From assembly GCF_010993985.1 (NCBI RefSeq), contig NZ_WINH01000015.1, forward strand, positions 39,145 through 103,144: a stretch of 64,000 nucleotides of DNA, in the 5' to 3' direction. How positions within the stretch are numbered: position 1 is the stretch's first letter; every line of letters starts with the position of its first letter. This document shows, piece by piece, positions 1 to 9,762 of the stretch. Both the position numbers and the translations under genes were made by a program. This stretch comes from Paraferrimonas sp. SM1919. GTDB taxonomy: Bacteria; Pseudomonadota; Gammaproteobacteria; Enterobacterales; Shewanellaceae. The notes beneath the pieces were generated by a model, which saw only the letters and a list, made by a program, of their open reading frames with translations, made no database searches and was not told the origin of the DNA.

Positions 1-351
1 GGACTGGCGGTCCTAAAGCAGCATTTAGGCAGCCAATGGCAAAATACTGTCATCGCGGTTTCTACTGAATTTGGTCGCACGGTCAGACAAAATGGCACAG
101 GTGGCACGGATCATGGTAGCGCCAGCATGATGTTTATTGCGGGCGGTTCGGTTAACGGTGGCCAAGTATTAGGGCAATGGCCGGGTTTGGCACAGCAGCA
201 GCTTTTTCAGAACCGAGATCTCAATGCGACCTCAAATGTACATGATTGGCTTGCCACTTTATTGGCTCAGCATTGGCAATTGAATAGTGACCATATTAAG
301 TCAGCTTTCCCCAGTGCTCAATTGCTTAGACAGAAAATGGTTATAGCCTGA
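1..351 (+). CDS. DUF1501 family protein, C-terminal fragment
   Basis: The frame is open from the first base of the window, so the start lies outside and only about 116 residues are visible. The visible part carries EFGRT, then a GGTDHG stretch followed by a small-residue run (SASMMFIAGG). That is the typical C-terminal end of DUF1501 proteins, which are distantly related to sulfatases and alkaline phosphatases and are usually exported by Tat. In known genomes they are normally paired with a DUF1800 gene, which would be expected upstream, outside the window. The biochemical function of the family is not established. The assignment rests on the EFGRT and TDHG motifs and is fairly firm at family level. 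Confidence 0.75.
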   Translation, partial: GLAVLKQHLGSQWQNTVIAVSTEFGRTVRQNGTGGTDHGSASMMFIAGGSVNGGQVLGQWPGLAQQQLFQNRDLNATSNVHDWLATLLAQHWQLNSDHIKSAFPSAQLLRQKMVIA

Positions 352-473
352 ACTTTCGTCCCTATTGAAAATAGCGATCACTTCTATCAATTCAACCAAA
401 TACTCTATTGTGGCCTATACTCATAACTAATCATTTAAAAATTCTCCAAAAATAGTCTAGGGACAGGCTCAAC

Positions 474-1412
474 ATGCACCAAAATAAAAGAATAGAAAAA
501 TTCTACCAGCAATACCAACAACTGCTTAGCTTTTCTAATATCTCTTGGTGGCTAATGGATCTAGAGAATGAACCTAATGTCTTTTATTGCAATCCTACTA
601 TGTGTGAAACTTTTGCTCTTGATCCGAGTAAGCTTAAACACTCGGTGGATGATAGCTGCCCTATTGCTGGTGATTACAACGCTAACATTAAAATTAAAAA
701 TACTAAAAAAGCCCAACAAATCTATGATGATTACCAAAATCTATGCGCGGGCAAGATTATTGAGTACAACAATAATTTTCCCTATTATCGTTCTGATTTA
801 GATAGAACCTTTTATTTTAAATCCCAAGCAAAAGCACTGTTAAAAGATGATAACAATCGAGCGCAAGTTTTATTTGGCATCATCGAACCAGAGGTAGTAA
901 GTGCCGAACTCTATCAAAAAGCAACCACTGATAGTTTAACTGGCTTAAAAAACCGTCGTGAATTTGATACTAAATTAGACTTTTTTATTAACCTTGCCTA
1001 CGAAGAAAAGCATCCGCTTACTTTAATCATGCTTGATATTGATAACTTTAAGCAATACAACGACACATTTGGCCATTACGCAGGAGATGAGTGTTTAATT
1101 AAAACCGCGAACATTATTAAAGCAAACTGTATCCGCCACTCTTTTATGCCTTTTCGATACGGGGGCGAAGAGTTTGCCATCATTGTATATGACAATGCCC
1201 AAAAAGCATTAGAAGTAGCTAACAAAATCAGACTAAAATTAGAAAACAAGCAATTTATTATCAATGATTTAGAAATCATAGTAACCATGAGTATAGGTAT
1301 TTACAGTCTGAATCCAGAAAGTCATACCACCAATAGGATGGTCATCGAAAAGGCTGACAGAGCCCTTTACAAAGCAAAAGAATTAGGTAAAAACAGAGTT
1401 GTAGAATACTAA
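474..1412 (+). CDS. Diguanylate cyclase (GGDEF domain) with N-terminal PAS-like sensor
   Basis: 312 residues. The C-terminal part (about 150-312) is a GGDEF domain with the entry motif TTDSLTGLKNRR, the metal-binding MLDIDNFK and an intact active site GGEEF at residues 230-234. It should therefore condense two GTP molecules into cyclic di-GMP. The inhibitory site RxxD expected five residues before the GGEEF is replaced by RHSF, so product feedback inhibition through that site is unlikely. Residues 1-140 have no membrane segment and resemble a PAS-type sensor (SWWLMDLENEP, then FYCNPTM); the ligand is unknown. The gene stands alone between a plus-strand neighbour and a convergent gene. The product is predicted to be cytosolic. 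Confidence 0.9.
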   Translation: MHQNKRIEKFYQQYQQLLSFSNISWWLMDLENEPNVFYCNPTMCETFALDPSKLKHSVDDSCPIAGDYNANIKIKNTKKAQQIYDDYQNLCAGKIIEYNNNFPYYRSDLDRTFYFKSQAKALLKDDNNRAQVLFGIIEPEVVSAELYQKATTDSLTGLKNRREFDTKLDFFINLAYEEKHPLTLIMLDIDNFKQYNDTFGHYAGDECLIKTANIIKANCIRHSFMPFRYGGEEFAIIVYDNAQKALEVANKIRLKLENKQFIINDLEIIVTMSIGIYSLNPESHTTNRMVIEKADRALYKAKELGKNRVVEY

Positions 1413-1458
1413 TAAACTCACTTTTATTGTAAGTAAAAGCCCCATCTAACTAAGGCCA

Positions 1459-2811
1459 TCAAGAGGCTAATTCGATATTAATAATTTGGCTACGAGTCAA
1501 ATTAATTTTATAACGCTTAATGACTTGTTCATCTTTTTTACTGGACATTTTGACAATAGCATTAATTTGATAGCGCTTTTCAATCGCTACTTTTGACACT
1601 TTGCCATTCACTTCTTGAAATAATTCTCCCGTCCCCGATGCTAAATAACGGGTAAACGGACGAAGGTTAAAATACAACGTCTCTTGCAAGGCCTGATAAC
1701 CGGCGACAAAACCTTTTTCTGCCACTAAAGATTCGATCCGATAATGCAATATATAGTCTGCATGATTACGACTTTTAAGAGTATTATTGAGCTTGTTTTG
1801 GACCTCGACAGGCAACTTTTCAATTTTTTTATAATCTAGCCAGATCTTCTGTTTCACTAAAGGTGTATTGCTATTTTTTCCAAACAGATAGCTAGACCAT
1901 TTGGGCTTTCCTTTTCGTAACCACTTCCATAGAATATTTCGTAAATCTTCTTTAAATACTTCACGCAAGCCATAAATAATGGCTAATACTCCTATCATGA
2001 CTGCACTCACACCAAGATCTTGACGAGTCTTAATAATAAGTGTCAGTACCACAATGGCTATCATCGCAGTGACGAATCCAGTGACAAACTTTTTAAGGGT
2101 CTTCCCCAAAGAGCGAATACTTTGCCTAAACAGCACATCATATTCAATCAAACGCCTAAGAAGACGCATTTTATTGGCTAAGCGATTGGGATCATCGTTC
2201 ATGGTCTCACTCTGATAACCCTGTTGCCAGCGGTATTCGAGCTCTTTATTGGCAAATTCCAATAAAAATCGTCTCGAATCTTTGTATTCAGCGCCCCTTG
2301 GAGCCTTAGCAATTAACTTTAAAAGTTGCTGGTAATAACGCCAGGAAACATAGTTATCAGCATTATCAAACTGGCCTTGGGGCTTCTCCCTAGTTGGCCG
2401 AGAGCGTCTAAATTTTTTCAGAAAATCAGCATTATGCTGAGCGAGAACCAGTGCTTTTACATATAGCTCATCGGCTTCTTCGGTGTTCAGTACGCTTTTT
2501 GTGTCAATTTCATTGGCTATGGCAAATTGATAAGCAAATAAATTAACATTGGTACGGTAATGATTGTCTTCCTTGTTTAGGCTAGCAAAGCGCGTGTGTA
2601 GCAAAGGCTGGTGTAAACCATCACTAAAATAAGAACGTCTGCCTTTTATGCCCACATTGAAGTAATGCTCCTCAGGTAAGGTTTGAGGATTAATATCCAT
2701 ATCTTTAGGGAAGGTGAAAAATACATCGACACGACGATGCGACCCCAACTTCATTTGATGGCTAACTTTTATCGATAATTTGTCATCTCGCTTGAGTAGA
2801 ATATTAGCCAA
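1459..2811 (-). CDS. Hypothetical membrane protein, 450 aa
   Basis: I do not recognise a family. The protein has a soluble N-terminal half of about 240 residues rich in Arg, Lys and aromatic residues. It then has two adjacent hydrophobic segments (about 242-261 and 268-284) separated by a short KTRQDLG turn. A basic cytoplasmic-type segment (VFKEDLRNILWKWLRKGKPKW) and a soluble C-terminal 150 residues follow. The layout suggests an inner-membrane hairpin with both large domains in the cytoplasm. It is convergent with the diguanylate cyclase gene and followed on its 5' side by a long AT-rich gap. No catalytic motif is visible. Confidence 0.6.
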   Translation of the reverse strand: MANILLKRDDKLSIKVSHQMKLGSHRRVDVFFTFPKDMDINPQTLPEEHYFNVGIKGRRSYFSDGLHQPLLHTRFASLNKEDNHYRTNVNLFAYQFAIANEIDTKSVLNTEEADELYVKALVLAQHNADFLKKFRRSRPTREKPQGQFDNADNYVSWRYYQQLLKLIAKAPRGAEYKDSRRFLLEFANKELEYRWQQGYQSETMNDDPNRLANKMRLLRRLIEYDVLFRQSIRSLGKTLKKFVTGFVTAMIAIVVLTLIIKTRQDLGVSAVMIGVLAIIYGLREVFKEDLRNILWKWLRKGKPKWSSYLFGKNSNTPLVKQKIWLDYKKIEKLPVEVQNKLNNTLKSRNHADYILHYRIESLVAEKGFVAGYQALQETLYFNLRPFTRYLASGTGELFQEVNGKVSKVAIEKRYQINAIVKMSSKKDEQVIKRYKINLTRSQIINIELAS

Positions 2812-3323
2812 AAAAACCTCTATACTATTGAAATTAAGTACATTTAATTATAAAACAAGCAAAACAAAAAAAGTATCCTATAACACTTACAATATTTTAT
2901 TGTTATCGATAAATTTTTACTAAATGTACCGAATACCAAAACAAAGTCAAACTGCTCGTTGGTCGTTAACTGATAAAAAAGCCCCTAGTCAATATAAATG
3001 ACTATCAACAACGCTATACTGTAACCAAAGTAACATAATAAACCTTGTTATTTAATGGTTATTCGGCAATGAGCACTTATAAAGCTGACCTAAGGCTAAC
3101 CCCAATGACTGATAAGACCACAGTTAAATGCTAATCAACGCAATAAAAAAACTATAAAAACAACAGCTTAAGCACCCCCGACAGCGTCTTGGTTATCTTT
3201 GGTGCTGTTGTAGATGTGTTATCGAGATTTTTCACTTTTATTAATTAGCATGGCACGATACCCTACGCAGGAAAATAACAGTTAATACCCCTAGTGTTCT
3301 TTGCATTGGTTAGGATATTTATA
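2812..3323. other. AT-rich divergent intergenic region
   Basis: About 510 bases between the divergent membrane-protein gene and the SulP transporter gene. I see no convincing coding frame, RNA gene or strong hairpin. It presumably holds the promoters of both flanking genes, but I could not pick out a credible -35/-10 pair by eye. Confidence 0.5.
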
Positions 3324-4991
3324 ATGATAAAATCAACTTGGCTCAATGAGATTAATCTTTCTAATCTTCGAGGCGATCTTTTTGGCGGTGTTACTGCAGC
3401 CATTGTTTCTCTTCCTTTAGCCTTAGCTTTTGGTGTTGCCTCTGGTGCTGGAGCTGAAGCGGGCCTTTATGGCGCCATTCTAGTTGGCTTATTTGCGGCG
3501 CTATTTGGTGGCACACCAACTCTAATATCAGAACCCACCGGCCCAATGACAGTAGTCATGGCTGCAGTATTAACGACAATGATTGCCAACAATCCTGAAA
3601 ATGGCATCGCGATGGCTTTCACCGTTGTTATGATCGCTGGGGCATTCCAAATTCTATTAGGCTTACTTAACCTTGGTAAATACATTACGCTAATGCCTTA
3701 CAGTGTTATATCTGGCTTCATGTCTGGTATTGGCGTCATTTTAATCATTCTGCAATTACCACCATTATTAGGCCACCCAAATCAAGAAGGTGGTGTCTTA
3801 GGTAATTTATTGGCTCTACCGGTATTATTTAACCAAGCAAATTGGTTTGAAGTGGGTTTAGGCATCATCACCTTAGCGATTTTATTTTTCTTTCCTAAAA
3901 AGTGGGCAACCAGAGTACCTCCCCAGTTGATTGCACTCATTGTCGGCTCGCTGCTGGCACTGTTGCTACTCAATGATTCGGACATTCGAACCATAGGGGC
4001 GGTTTCCCTTGGTTTTCCAGAAATTATCTTTCCCACATTAAGCGCAGATTTAATTACCACAATGGTGGTCGATGGTATTGTACTTGGCACTTTAGGCTGT
4101 ATCGATGCTCTACTTACTGCCGTCATAGCAGACAGTTTGACTCGAAAGGAACATAACTCCAATAAAGAACTGATCGGTCAGGGTATTGGTAATATGGTCT
4201 CTGGCTTTTGTGGTGGCTTGCCTGGTGCTGGCGCCACCATGGGCACTGTCGTTAACATTCAAGCGGGGGCACGCACAGCCATTTCAGGCATTACTCGTGC
4301 TTTAGTATTGTTGATTTTAGTGGTCTTTGCGGCGGGCTTGACCGCTTACATCCCATTGGCGGTTCTTGCCGCAATTGCCATCAAGGTTGGGCTTAATATT
4401 CTTGATTGGAGTTTCTTAAAAAGGGCCCATCACGTTTCAATTAGCGCCAGTTTAATTATGTATGGCGTGATGCTATTAACCGTTTTTGTCGATTTAATTG
4501 TCGCAGTTGGTATCGGTGTCTTTATTGCAAACATCCTGACGATTGAAAAACTGAGCCATCTGCAATCGCAAAATGTGCAATCGATAAGTGACACCGATGA
4601 TCAGATCCCACTTAGAAGAAAAGAACGTGCACTTTTAGACAGGAGCCAAGGAAAAGTGATGCTACTTTACTTCAGTGGGCCGATGATCTTTGGTGTTTCC
4701 AGAGCAATAGCCAGAGAACAGGAAAATATGGCCAGCTATGAAAAGGTGGTTTTTGATCTCACGGACGTTCCTTTAATTGATGCAACCATTTCTCTTGCAA
4801 TCGAAAACGCTGTCAATGAAGCTTTAGATCAAGGAAAGAAGGTTTGGATTGCCTGTAATGATCCTAAAACCAAGGAAAAGTTTAGTCGCATGAAGATCAC
4901 CGCTAAAGTTGGTGCAGACCATATTGTGGAGAGTCGATTTGATGCTTTGAACAAAGCAGTAAATATCGATGAAGCGACCATCATTGCTTAA
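3324..4991 (+). CDS. SulP (SLC26) family anion transporter with C-terminal STAS domain
   Basis: The first 420 or so residues hold many hydrophobic segments with the SulP pattern (FGGVTAAIVSLPLALAFGVASGAGAEAGLYGAI and a later PTLISEPTGPMTVVMAA). The last ~110 residues form a STAS domain (VVFDLTDVPLIDATISLAIE). The family moves sulfate, bicarbonate or related anions across the inner membrane; the substrate here cannot be read from sequence. An upstream GTG at 3294 is also in frame, but I prefer the ATG at 3324: it has an AGGA ribosome site eight bases before it, and it begins with MIKSTWLNEI, a natural SulP N-terminus. That gives 555 residues. It is monocistronic and ends at a perfect hairpin shared with the convergent ABC1 gene. 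Confidence 0.88.
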   Translation: MIKSTWLNEINLSNLRGDLFGGVTAAIVSLPLALAFGVASGAGAEAGLYGAILVGLFAALFGGTPTLISEPTGPMTVVMAAVLTTMIANNPENGIAMAFTVVMIAGAFQILLGLLNLGKYITLMPYSVISGFMSGIGVILIILQLPPLLGHPNQEGGVLGNLLALPVLFNQANWFEVGLGIITLAILFFFPKKWATRVPPQLIALIVGSLLALLLLNDSDIRTIGAVSLGFPEIIFPTLSADLITTMVVDGIVLGTLGCIDALLTAVIADSLTRKEHNSNKELIGQGIGNMVSGFCGGLPGAGATMGTVVNIQAGARTAISGITRALVLLILVVFAAGLTAYIPLAVLAAIAIKVGLNILDWSFLKRAHHVSISASLIMYGVMLLTVFVDLIVAVGIGVFIANILTIEKLSHLQSQNVQSISDTDDQIPLRRKERALLDRSQGKVMLLYFSGPMIFGVSRAIAREQENMASYEKVVFDLTDVPLIDATISLAIENAVNEALDQGKKVWIACNDPKTKEKFSRMKITAKVGADHIVESRFDALNKAVNIDEATIIA

Positions 4992-4998
4992 CAGAAGG

Positions 4999-5027
4999 AT
5001 GGCCATTACTGTAAAAGTAATGGCCAT
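4999..5027. repeat. Perfect 12-bp inverted repeat between convergent genes
   Basis: ATGGCCATTACT and its exact reverse complement flank a five-base loop. It lies just after the stop codon of the SulP gene and faces the end of the ABC1 gene. There is no clear T-run on either side, so it may be a bidirectional transcription barrier or an RNA 3'-end stabiliser rather than a classical terminator. Confidence 0.7.
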
Positions 5028-5076
5028 CAGATTAATAATGACAGCTTCAGTCAAGGAGCCGAAGTCCCTAAGGCAC

Positions 5077-6411
5077 TCAAGCCTTGTATGCTATAAAGAG
5101 CTCAGCCACATTGATTTTTGCCTGTAACTTATTAGCAAGCAAATACAACCCCCCAAGTTTACGATGAATAAACAAAGCATCAACAGGCGGCGTGTGCCAT
5201 TGAGCCTTTTGTCGGTTTATATTCATCCCCTGTTCCTTAACCCTCTGGGCTAAGTTACTGGTGGAAAAGTCGTATTCACCTTGATGGCGTATTGGCTCGC
5301 AGGCGAGATTGAAGATGGTCAACACATCGTTAAGATAATCCTCATCGATATCATCTGCAAAAAAGCCCACTTGCTTAGCCCCTGCTAGCATCATCTCGTT
5401 ATCTTGATTCACTCCCCCGTTGATCAGCAGCTTATAGCCCTCACTGATTGTTTGCGGGATCCTTCGAGTCGCACCAAAATCCAATAATACAATTTTGTCG
5501 GTATTTTGCTGGTACTGAAAATTTGCAAAATTGGGATCACTTTGCATTAACTTAAAATCAAACAATTCAGCCATAAATAAAGCGATTAGCCTTTGTACAA
5601 TACTATTACGAGTTGCTTGAGGTAAATGGAGGGTCGCTTCAATAGGCACACCGTCTATAAAGCTCATGGGCAACATGACATCGGTAACAAGCTGAGAGTG
5701 TACGCTGGGTATGGCAAACTGTTTTGAATCAATTAACTGGCTATAGCGGTTAAGATAATCCGCCTCTAACTGATAATCGGCTTCATCTTCAAGCTGCTTT
5801 TTCGCCTCATTAAGGAGTGGCTTAATATCCAACTGTGGCGGTAATAAGCCAGAAATTTTAAGCAGTGATGCGACGTTATCAACATCAGAACTTATCGCCT
5901 GTTTTACCCCTGGATATTGCACCTTTACGGCTAGCTTTTGGCCACAGGCTAAATTAGCCAAATGCACTTGGCCGATAGAAGCCGCCGCAAAAGGCCTTAA
6001 TTCAAAGTTTGAGAAATGATCCAACCAGCCTTCCCCCCATTGTTGCTGCAACACTTCAAGCAATTGTTTATGGGGCATGGGAGAGGCATCAGAGCGCAGA
6101 CGTTCTAGAATGCCAGCGAGCTCTGGTGACAGTAATTCACCGGCATCCATAGACAGCATTTGCCCCAACTTCATGGCGGCACCACGAAGATGAGAGAGCT
6201 TTTTCGCCAGGTGTTGTAAGTTACTCGGCGTCAGCAATAACTCACTGGTTTTAGGTCGTTGCCCTTGGGATAGCTTTTTAGCCCCCTCCAGGGCGACATT
6301 ACCCAATACCTTAGCGGCTAGACCACCAAATTGGCTTAACCGCCCAAGACGTGAACTGGGCACCTTGCTAGCGGTGTTGTCGGGTAGATTTTTATTGGTT
6401 GTCACAGTCAT
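5077..6411 (-). CDS. ABC1/UbiB-family atypical kinase-like protein
   Basis: 444 residues with the ABC1/ADCK signature. There is a KxGQ motif (AAMKLGQMLSMD) in the N-terminal helical region, an Ala-rich loop in place of the Gly-rich P-loop (AAASIGQVH), the lysine in LAVKVQYPG, and the metal-binding LLDFGA. Members of this family (UbiB, Coq8/ADCK) support ubiquinone biosynthesis as ATPases. The true ubiB gene normally sits with ubiE/ubiJ and has C-terminal membrane helices, which are not seen here. This is therefore more likely a second, soluble ABC1 paralogue. The gene is alone on its strand, convergent with the SulP gene. Confidence 0.85.
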   Translation of the reverse strand: MTVTTNKNLPDNTASKVPSSRLGRLSQFGGLAAKVLGNVALEGAKKLSQGQRPKTSELLLTPSNLQHLAKKLSHLRGAAMKLGQMLSMDAGELLSPELAGILERLRSDASPMPHKQLLEVLQQQWGEGWLDHFSNFELRPFAAASIGQVHLANLACGQKLAVKVQYPGVKQAISSDVDNVASLLKISGLLPPQLDIKPLLNEAKKQLEDEADYQLEADYLNRYSQLIDSKQFAIPSVHSQLVTDVMLPMSFIDGVPIEATLHLPQATRNSIVQRLIALFMAELFDFKLMQSDPNFANFQYQQNTDKIVLLDFGATRRIPQTISEGYKLLINGGVNQDNEMMLAGAKQVGFFADDIDEDYLNDVLTIFNLACEPIRHQGEYDFSTSNLAQRVKEQGMNINRQKAQWHTPPVDALFIHRKLGGLYLLANKLQAKINVAELFIAYKA

Positions 6412-6482
6412 TCCGAATAGTGAAGTCTAATACAACTATATACGCCATTATTGAATAACTGTATTGCTGTGTGTTTATTTAG

Positions 6483-7076
6483 CTACAACGCCTTAATCAG
6501 AGTAAATGCCCCCCGCACTTGACCCGCTTGGTAACCTACCGCTTGATCAGTTGGGTATAGCTGGGTAAGTTTGGTTTGAACCTCTGGCGCAATTTTAGCG
6601 CCATGGCATTGCAAACAAGGGGCTTTAGCCAAAGGTGGCATGATAATGGCTTTCATAAATCGATAATGCTGCCGACCATTTTTTTCAACCACTTCGCTAT
6701 AAACTAAAGATTGGGGAGCCGCACCATTAGCAACTTGTTGTTCAAAGTATTCAAGCCCCTTTTGTTGCCATGGATCTGGCGCATTGTTAGGGTTACGCAA
6801 TTTTGCGCTAGTGCGGCCAATCTGCCAGTCACCGTGACGATTATATTGGTCAGTGATACTCGGCGCTAAATGATTACAGGCCTGCACAGCTGCTACCGGT
6901 CCGCCAGATTTCATGGCCGCGGCTAACGCCCCTTGCAATTCTTTAGAATAGGCTGAGGTTAACTGGGAGGCTTCACGACTAAGTTGCTCGGTGATTACAT
7001 GAGTATTAGCATCACATGATAAATGCCAACTCATCATGACAACATTGAGGACGACTAATTTCCATTTCATTCTCAT
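6483..7076 (-). CDS. Exported c-type haem protein, DUF3365/Tll0287-like
   Basis: 197 residues. A hydrophobic N-terminus of about 22 residues looks like a signal peptide ending near CDANTHV. The central region (AVQACNHLAPSITDQY ... IGRTSAKLRNPNNAPDPWQ) is characteristic of the DUF3365/Tll0287 haem domain, which is often used as a redox or gas sensor. A single haem attachment motif CLQCH (in PCLQCHGAK) follows near residue 155. The expected role is periplasmic electron transfer or sensing; partners are not evident. The gene precedes no obvious operon partner. The family call is good, the physiological role is open. Confidence 0.82.
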   Translation of the reverse strand: MRMKWKLVVLNVVMMSWHLSCDANTHVITEQLSREASQLTSAYSKELQGALAAAMKSGGPVAAVQACNHLAPSITDQYNRHGDWQIGRTSAKLRNPNNAPDPWQQKGLEYFEQQVANGAAPQSLVYSEVVEKNGRQHYRFMKAIIMPPLAKAPCLQCHGAKIAPEVQTKLTQLYPTDQAVGYQAGQVRGAFTLIKAL

Positions 7077-7319
7077 GGGGGTTCCTTAAATAAGAATATG
7101 GCCTGTATTACATTTGTAAGAGAAATGATTTCCGCCTAATTTGCACAAAAAGTAGACAAGCCCTACAAGGTTAACCAATATTATTGGACTTTATTGCAGT
7201 TTTGCAAAAATTCACCCTCACAGCTGTTGGAGACAATCACCGCCCACTAGCGCGGATAAATGTTTGAGCTAAGGCTGAAACTCAGCTCCCTCAGCGTTAT
7301 CATTGCCCCAAATATGCGC

Positions 7320-7721
7320 TTAGGCGCCATTGTTTTTGGCACGTATTGCCAATAATAATGTCTGTGATTTAATTGCTGAATGTAACTTACCACTGGGATC
7401 TAGGTCTGAAGATGTGGAGATATAACCCTGAAAAATAATGTTATCTCCTACATCAACGGTTGGCTTTCCCTGGGGTTGAATAAAGCTAGTCACCCAAATG
7501 TTTTTCAGCCCTTCTGTTTTTAAGTCCAGCAAATAAAATCGATGATTATCAACCATCATTTTTGTGATCACATCACCAGCAATAGCAACTACTTCACCTT
7601 GATATTTTGCATTTAGCTGACCATCTAGAAATGGATTTTCGTTTGCCTCTCTTGCATATTTTCCTGCAGTAGCAAACATAGAAATTAATGTTAATAATAA
7701 AATTAATAGGTGCTTTTTCAT
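7320..7721 (-). CDS. Small exported protein, unknown function
   Basis: 133 residues beginning with a clear signal peptide (MKKHLLILLLTLISMFATAG). The mature part (YQGEVVAIAGDVITKMMVDNHRFYLLDLKTEG ... VDVGDNIIFQGYIS) has the short alternating strands of a small beta-barrel, possibly OB-fold-like. It has no cysteines. A start at 7721 is supported by AAGGAAAAG just upstream. It is expected in the periplasm. I do not recognise the family. Confidence 0.6.
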   Translation of the reverse strand: MKKHLLILLLTLISMFATAGKYAREANENPFLDGQLNAKYQGEVVAIAGDVITKMMVDNHRFYLLDLKTEGLKNIWVTSFIQPQGKPTVDVGDNIIFQGYISTSSDLDPSGKLHSAIKSQTLLLAIRAKNNGA

Positions 7722-7951
7722 TGCTTTTCCTTGAAATCAGATGCTGTAATGGTTCCTTTTTAGACAACAGCATAAACACATAACCAATTGAAATCAATGT
7801 CAAAAAATTAACATTATAAATCATTTACTCTTTTTTAAAATGGCAGTCAAAGCCAATTATTTAATGACAACAAACATAGGCTTTTTGTTTGTCTCGGCGT
7901 ATTATGTTTATCATCAGCTTCGAGCTTGCCGTATCAAGGGAAATAAGCAAT

Positions 7952-9646
7952 ATGGCCGAAAAGATCAATCAAACTAAAATTACTAATATTGAGCAGTTTG
8001 CCAATACTGCAAGTTATTCTTTGCTTGAGTCACTTAACTGCGATCCCCATGCCACTGCAGACGGTATAGACTTTCAACCAAGGCAAGTGTTCTCTGGCCA
8101 CTATGTTCCCGTGCAACCTACGGCAATTGACAACCCTGTTTATATTGCCCACTCAGCGGCATTGTTTAACGAGTTAGGCTTAGATAACAGCCTCGCTCAA
8201 GACCCAATCTTTAAACAACTATTCTCAGGTGATACTTCACAACTGCCTGAAGGTATGAATAAGTTAGGTTGGGCAACCGGATATGCGCTTTCTATTTACG
8301 GTACTGAATATAACCAGCAGTGCCCTTTCCAAACCGGCAATGGCTATGGCGATGGCCGTGCTATGTCAATTTTTGAAGGGGTGTTTGAAGGAAAGCGCTG
8401 GGAAATGCAATTAAAAGGTGGCGGCCCTACCCCTTATTGTCGAGGCGCCGATGGCCGCGCAGTATTGCGCTCAAGCGTGCGTGAGTTTTTAGCACAGGAA
8501 TACATGCACGCCCTTGGAGTACCAACCAGTCGTTCGTTATCTCTATTTGCCTCAACCACAGAGACAGTGAGCCGTCCATGGTATACAGAAGGTTCACGCA
8601 GTGAAGATCCCGATATTATGGTAGATAACCCGGTAGCCATTAGTACCAGAGTAGCACCATCGTTTTTACGGGTTGGCCAGTTAGAGTTATTTGGCCGCCG
8701 GGCCCGCACCTTTGCCAATCCAAACCAATTGGCTGAGTTAAAACAAATTGTCAGCCATATAATTGAGCGCGAATACCGCGACCAAATTGATGCTAGCCTG
8801 CCCTTAAGTGAGCAAATTGTATTACTGGCCAGCCACTTTAGTGAACGCTTAAGCTCACTGATTGCTAATTGGCTACGCGTGGGTTTTTGCCAGGGCAACT
8901 TTAACAGTGATAACTGTGCCATTGGTGGCTTTACTCTAGATTACGGCCCATTTGGTTTTTGCGAACATTTTGAACCGTTCTTTCAACCTTGGACCGGTGG
9001 CGGCCGCCATTTTTCATTCTTTAACCAGCCAGCTGCAGCGCAAAAAAACTTTGAAAGCTTCTGCGGATCTCTAGAGCATTTGCTAAAAGGCGATGAACAA
9101 GCCTTAGCTCAGCTTGAGCAATTGCAGCAACAGTTTGGCACGCTTGTTCAACACAAAGTCGATGCCATGTGGGCCAGTAAACTGGGATTAGAAACTGCGG
9201 ATGAAGATTTACTTAAGTCCTTATTCACCCTCATGATGAAAAGCCATGTCGACTACACCATTTTCTTTAGGGAGTTATCATCCTTACCAAAAGATGTCAG
9301 CGGTTTAGGTAAATGTTTTTACACTAACCTCAATGATGAAATGGCGCAGCAGTGGAATGAGTGGTTAAGCCAATGGCATGGTTTGCTTGATAACCGCCAG
9401 AGCAATGAACGTATTTCTAGCAAAATGAAGCTGGTCAACCCTAAGTATACTTGGCGTGAATGGTTAATCGTGCCCGCCTACCAACAAGCAGCTCAAGGGG
9501 ATTACACATTAATACAAGAGCTACAGCAATTATTTGCCGCTCCCTATGATGAACAAAGCCAAGAATTTGAAGAAAAGTATTACCGCCTAAAGCCACTGGA
9601 CACCTTCAACCTTGGTGGCGTAAGTCATTACAGCTGCTCTTCGTAA
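7952..9646 (+). CDS. selO: Protein adenylyltransferase SelO (YdiU family)
   Basis: SelO is a pseudokinase-fold enzyme that transfers AMP to protein Ser/Thr/Tyr and is linked to oxidative-stress responses. The recognisable stretches are the N-terminal YVPVQPTAI, the ALSIYGTEY and [29 protein letters not shown] region (nucleotide-binding part), [16 protein letters not shown] (metal-binding Asn/Asp), and the family end SHYSCSS with the conserved C-terminal Cys found in bacterial members. I take the ATG at 7952 (MAEKINQ) rather than an in-frame TTG at 7889: a GGGA lies about ten bases before it and the extra N-terminal residues do not look like the family. That gives 564 residues. It is a single gene. 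Confidence 0.92.
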   Translation: MAEKINQTKITNIEQFANTASYSLLESLNCDPHATADGIDFQPRQVFSGHYVPVQPTAIDNPVYIAHSAALFNELGLDNSLAQDPIFKQLFSGDTSQLPEGMNKLGWATGYALSIYGTEYNQQCPFQTGNGYGDGRAMSIFEGVFEGKRWEMQLKGGGPTPYCRGADGRAVLRSSVREFLAQEYMHALGVPTSRSLSLFASTTETVSRPWYTEGSRSEDPDIMVDNPVAISTRVAPSFLRVGQLELFGRRARTFANPNQLAELKQIVSHIIEREYRDQIDASLPLSEQIVLLASHFSERLSSLIANWLRVGFCQGNFNSDNCAIGGFTLDYGPFGFCEHFEPFFQPWTGGGRHFSFFNQPAAAQKNFESFCGSLEHLLKGDEQALAQLEQLQQQFGTLVQHKVDAMWASKLGLETADEDLLKSLFTLMMKSHVDYTIFFRELSSLPKDVSGLGKCFYTNLNDEMAQQWNEWLSQWHGLLDNRQSNERISSKMKLVNPKYTWREWLIVPAYQQAAQGDYTLIQELQQLFAAPYDEQSQEFEEKYYRLKPLDTFNLGGVSHYSCSS

Positions 9647-9720
9647 CAACAACAGCATTGACAAGTTAAAGCATTGGCCTTCCCATAAACGATAGATGCC
9701 ATTGAGTTCGCAATAACAAT

Positions 9721-9748
9721 GCCCTAATTGAAAAGCTTCAATTAGGGC
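9721..9748. repeat. 12-bp inverted repeat in convergent gap
   Basis: GCCCTAATTGAA and its exact complement around an AAGC loop, located between the ends of selO and the convergent polysaccharide-lyase-like gene. It has no long T-run; it probably serves as a shared 3'-end hairpin. Confidence 0.65.
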
Positions 9749-9762
9749 AGCAGAGGTCACCA

